Assembly: GCA_021789755.1 (NCBI GenBank)
Contig: JAJYJD010000134.1
Span: forward strand, 1-9,080
Source of the DNA: Bacteroidota bacterium
GTDB lineage: Bacteria; Bacteroidota; Ignavibacteria; Kryptoniales; JAKASW01
Reading direction: 5' to 3'
Length of the DNA stretch: 9,080 nucleotides
Part shown: positions 6,683-9,080 of the stretch, one piece after another
Layout: each line of letters opens with the position of its first letter
Numbering within the stretch: position 1 is the first letter of the stretch
Notes under the pieces: generated by a model
What the model saw: only the letters and a program-made list of their open reading frames with translations
Database searches by the model: none
Told to the model about the DNA's origin: nothing
Position numbers and translations under genes: made by a program

Positions 6683-7243
6683 TCAATTCTCCTTTGCCTC
6701 TTTTTGCTTGGGTTCGGCCGCTTTCTTCCTGCTCTTGTCGGGAGCTATGATGACCGCCATATTTTTTCCTTCCAACTTGGCCTTCTGTTCGACCTTCCCG
6801 ACTTCCGTAAGGAATTCAACGAATTTGTTCAGGAGCTCCTCTCCATGGGCCGCGTAGGTGATCTCCCGTCCCTTGAAATGAACGGTCCCTTTCACTTTGT
6901 GACCCTGTTCGAGGAATTCCTTGGCGTGTCTCGCCTTGAACAAAAAATCGTGTTCGTCGGTATTAGGATGAAACCTGATCTCCTTTAATTGAGCCGACGA
7001 TTGTCCTTTGGTCTTGGCTTTTTCTTTCTTCGTAACCTCGTACATGTACTTGCCGTAATCGACCAGCTTGCAGACCGGCGGGTTCGAGGTCGGAACTATT
7101 TCGACGAGGTCGAGACCCCTGGTCTCCGCGAGCTTCAGAGCCTCGCGCGGCTGCATGACGCCGAGTTGTTTGCCGTCGGAATCAATGACGCGTATGTTTG
7201 CCGCTCTGATGTCGCTGTTGATCCTGAGTTTTGGTGTGTTGAT
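6683..7243 (-). CDS. infC: Translation initiation factor IF-3, with predicted AUC start
   Basis: IF-3 binds the 30S subunit, keeps it free of 50S and rejects wrong initiator tRNAs and start codons. The N-domain holds RINSDIRAANIRVID, QLGVMQPREALKLAE and LDLVEIVPTSNPPVCKLVDYGKY; a lysine-rich linker follows, and then the C-domain with LKEIRFHPNTDEHDF and GHKVKGTVHFKGREI. A lysine-rich tail ends the protein (186 residues). The first ATG (7156) falls after the conserved first strand and would remove 29 residues. No ATG, GTG or TTG lies in frame between the thrS stop and it. The only start fitting both homology and a ribosome binding site is ATC at 7243-7241, seven bases after AGGAG, which overlaps the thrS TAG. 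Rare AUU/AUC/AUA starts are established for infC and allow IF-3 to repress its own translation. Gene identity is certain; the AUC start is well supported but inferred. Confidence 0.95.
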   Translation of the reverse strand: MNTPKLRINSDIRAANIRVIDSDGKQLGVMQPREALKLAETRGLDLVEIVPTSNPPVCKLVDYGKYMYEVTKKEKAKTKGQSSAQLKEIRFHPNTDEHDFLFKARHAKEFLEQGHKVKGTVHFKGREITYAAHGEELLNKFVEFLTEVGKVEQKAKLEGKNMAVIIAPDKSRKKAAEPKQKEAKEN

Positions 7244-7248
7244 AGGCG

Positions 7249-7255
7249 GTCTCCT
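7249..7255 (-). promoter_or_regulatory. Ribosome binding site that sets the infC start
   Basis: AGGAGAC on the minus strand overlaps the last two bases of the thrS stop TAG and lies seven bases before the predicted AUC codon of infC. No comparable site precedes the ATG at 7156. This is the main evidence for the non-canonical start, and its overlap with the stop suggests that infC translation is coupled to thrS. Confidence 0.75.
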
Positions 7256-9080
7256 ATTTTTTTTCCACTATTTCCTTTGTTAGGCTTGAAACAAACTCCT
7301 GAAGCTGCCGGGCTCCCTTGTCTCCTTCGCGGTGTTTTCGGACCGAGACGGTGCCGGATTCCTTTTCCTTCTGTCCCACAATCAACATGTACGGGACTTT
7401 CTTCGTTTCCCATTCGCGGATCTTGTAGCCGACTTTCTCGTTGCGATCGTCAAGCTCAGCTCTGACGTTCCGCTCTTTCAGTGCTTCCACAACCGACTTC
7501 GCATAATCGATGAAGCTGTCTGTTATGGGAAGAACCGCGACCTGGACGGGCGATAGCCATGTCGGGAAGGCGCCCGCGAAATGCTCGGTGATGATTCCCA
7601 CGAACCGTTCGAACGACCCGAAGACCGCGCGATGTATCGCCACGGGACGTTTGGCCTGGCCGTCCACATCTATATATGTCAGATCAAACCTCTCGGGGAG
7701 CATCACGAAATCGAGTTGGATCGTGGCTACCTGCCAGTCCCGCCCGAGGGCATCCTTGATTTGTATGTCTATCTTGGGTCCGTAGAAGGCGCCGTCTTTT
7801 TCCTTTACACCATACTTGATGCCGTTCTGTTCCAATGCCTGTCTCAGTGCGCCCTCAGCCTGTTCCCACAGCTTCGGATCGCCCATTGCGTCGTCAGGCC
7901 TGGTGGAGAGCTTGAAAGAAACCTCGAATTTGAACAGGCCGTAGACACGTCTGATGAGGCCGATCAGATCGTTGATTTCCGGCAGGATCTGGTCTGGGCG
8001 GCAGTAAATGTGTGCGTCGTCCATCGTTATCTGACGCACGCGGAACATACCGCCGAGCGCGCCGGAAATCTCGTTGCGATGAAGACGTCCGATCTCCGAA
8101 TAGCGCAGAGGCAGATCGCGGTAGCTTCTTACTTTGTGCCGGTAAACATATGTGCTTTCAGGACAATTCATCGGCTTGAGTGAATATGTTTCCTCTTCGA
8201 CGTTGAGGATGAACATGTTCTCTTTATAGTGACCCCAGTGTCCCGATTGTTCCCACAAATCTTTTTTGACCAGCATCGGCGTCGAGATCTCGTCGTAATT
8301 CAGCTTGTCGAGTTCTTCACGTATGAATTTCTCCAGCTCCCTGAAGATGATCATCCCTTTCGGCAGCCAGAATGGCGCGCCCGGCGCGACATCGTGGAAG
8401 ACGAAGAGCTCAAGCTCACGCCCGAGCTTCCTATGATCGCGCAACTTTGCTTCCTCGAGCATCTTGAGGTGGTCCTCAAGCATCTTCTTTTTCGGGAAGG
8501 AGACACCGTAGACTCGCTGCAGCATCTTGTTCTTGCTGTCGCCTCTCCAGTAAGCGCCGCTGGTACCCAGGAGCTTGAAATATTTCAGCTTGCCCGCCGC
8601 AGGGACATGAGGTCCGCGGCAGAGGTCGGTAAAATCGCCCTCGCTGTAGAAAGTTATAGTCCCGTCGAGAGCGCCGATGATTTCGACTTTGTATGGATCC
8701 TTTTTCCCCTTGAAGAATTTCAGAGCATCGTCTTTCTGAATCACCTTTCTCACGAAAGGGTCATTCCGCTCCGCGATCTCATGCATCTTTTGCTCGATCG
8801 CCTCGAGATCGGCCGGCGAGAGAGTCTTGTCTATGTCGATATCGTAATAAAAGCCGTCGTCTATTGCCGGCCCTACGCCGAATTTAGCTTCCGGAAACAG
8901 CGACTGGACCGCATGTGCCATGAGGTGCGAGCTGCTGTGCCAGTACACCTCTTTCCCCTCCGGGTCGTCGAAGGTGAGGAACCGTAATTCGCAGTCGATA
9001 TTTATGGGCGTGCTGAGGTCTGACACCGTACCGTTGATCTTTGCGGCGAGTGCGTCTTCAGCCAGCGACCTGCTAATTCT
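7254..9080 (-). CDS. thrS: Threonyl-tRNA synthetase (5' end outside window)
   Basis: ThrRS charges tRNA-Thr and edits Ser-tRNA-Thr. The frame is open to the right edge, so 608 residues are visible of the usual 640 or so; a GTG at 9026 is internal, because the TGS-domain residues RISRSLAEDALAAKINGTVSDL lie in frame before or across it. Numbering from the first visible residue: TGS domain to about 38; editing domain with HSSSH (H48, H52) and DLCRGPH (C154, H158); class II core with MNCP (C306), AHIYC (H357) and AIHRA (H483) supplying the catalytic zinc ligands, motif 2 around FRVRQITMDDAH and motif 3 around GSFERFVGIITEHFAGAFP; and a C-terminal anticodon-binding domain from about residue 512 with VRAELDDRNEKVGYKIRE. 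All editing and catalytic residues I know are present. thrS heads the conserved thrS-infC-rpmI-rplT operon. Its leader, where a T-box or operator could lie, is outside the window. Confidence 0.98.
   Translation of the reverse strand, partial: RISRSLAEDALAAKINGTVSDLSTPINIDCELRFLTFDDPEGKEVYWHSSSHLMAHAVQSLFPEAKFGVGPAIDDGFYYDIDIDKTLSPADLEAIEQKMHEIAERNDPFVRKVIQKDDALKFFKGKKDPYKVEIIGALDGTITFYSEGDFTDLCRGPHVPAAGKLKYFKLLGTSGAYWRGDSKNKMLQRVYGVSFPKKKMLEDHLKMLEEAKLRDHRKLGRELELFVFHDVAPGAPFWLPKGMIIFRELEKFIREELDKLNYDEISTPMLVKKDLWEQSGHWGHYKENMFILNVEEETYSLKPMNCPESTYVYRHKVRSYRDLPLRYSEIGRLHRNEISGALGGMFRVRQITMDDAHIYCRPDQILPEINDLIGLIRRVYGLFKFEVSFKLSTRPDDAMGDPKLWEQAEGALRQALEQNGIKYGVKEKDGAFYGPKIDIQIKDALGRDWQVATIQLDFVMLPERFDLTYIDVDGQAKRPVAIHRAVFGSFERFVGIITEHFAGAFPTWLSPVQVAVLPITDSFIDYAKSVVEALKERNVRAELDDRNEKVGYKIREWETKKVPYMLIVGQKEKESGTVSVRKHREGDKGARQLQEFVSSLTKEIVEKK

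Noticed and set aside
6401..6988. 195-codon plus-strand frame with hydrophobic stretches resembling a membrane protein
   Set aside because: It runs antisense to rplT, rpmI and infC, all certain genes. The hydrophobic runs mirror lysine-rich codons (AAA/AAG read as TTT/CTT).
7581..8183. 200-codon plus-strand open frame
   Set aside because: It is a shadow of the thrS catalytic core on the other strand, created by codon bias.
8229..8987. 252-codon plus-strand open frame
   Set aside because: It lies antisense to thrS, whose conserved motifs run through the whole region; the protein shows no recognisable domain and no ribosome binding site stands out.
9026..9026. GTG as the thrS start
   Set aside because: The frame stays open to the window edge and encodes TGS-domain sequence upstream of this codon, so it is internal.

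Overview
The window is one minus-strand block of housekeeping genes running right to left: thrS (5' end cut by the right edge), infC, rpmI, rplT, pheS, pheT, a small coiled-coil gene, zapA, a 6S RNA gene and rny. At the far left, rny runs abruptly into the 3' end of an unrelated gene, an M1-family peptidase. All genes are densely packed on one strand. Long plus-strand reading frames are antisense shadows. By eye GC is close to 50%. The gene order, the RNase Y (not RNase E) and the type of M1 peptidase tail suggest a bacterium of the Bacteroidota/Chlorobiota/Ignavibacteriota group. This is an inference from gene content, not a phylogenetic placement.

Region 1 (about 6018-9080) is the thrS-infC-rpmI-rplT translation operon. 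infC has no ATG at its homologous N-terminus; the reading frame and Shine-Dalgarno point to an AUC start, the kind of rare start codon linked to IF3 autoregulation. The operon ends in a very strong hairpin terminator just after rplT.

Region 2 (about 2453-6017) holds pheS and pheT, the two subunits of phenylalanyl-tRNA synthetase. In front of them is a short leader with a TATAAT box and an inverted pair of CGYCT-type repeat units.

Region 3 (about 1545-2447) holds a ZapB-like coiled-coil protein, ZapA, and a roughly 230-nt structured RNA ending in a T-tract. Its long closing stem, internal bubble and branched apex fit 6S RNA, which sits beside zapA in many bacteria.

Region 4 (1-1544) is rny, encoding RNase Y. 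Homology is intact through the KH and HD domains and stops at about position 130, some 45-50 residues short of the usual end. The remaining sequence to the left edge encodes, in another frame, the C-terminus of an M1 aminopeptidase-like protein. A chimeric contig join or a real deletion/rearrangement would both explain this. It is the most important anomaly in the window.

Together the genes cover aminoacylation, translation initiation, ribosome assembly, Z-ring assembly, RNA polymerase control and mRNA decay: a growth-linked core cluster. I found no mobile element, CRISPR array, defence system or tRNA gene.
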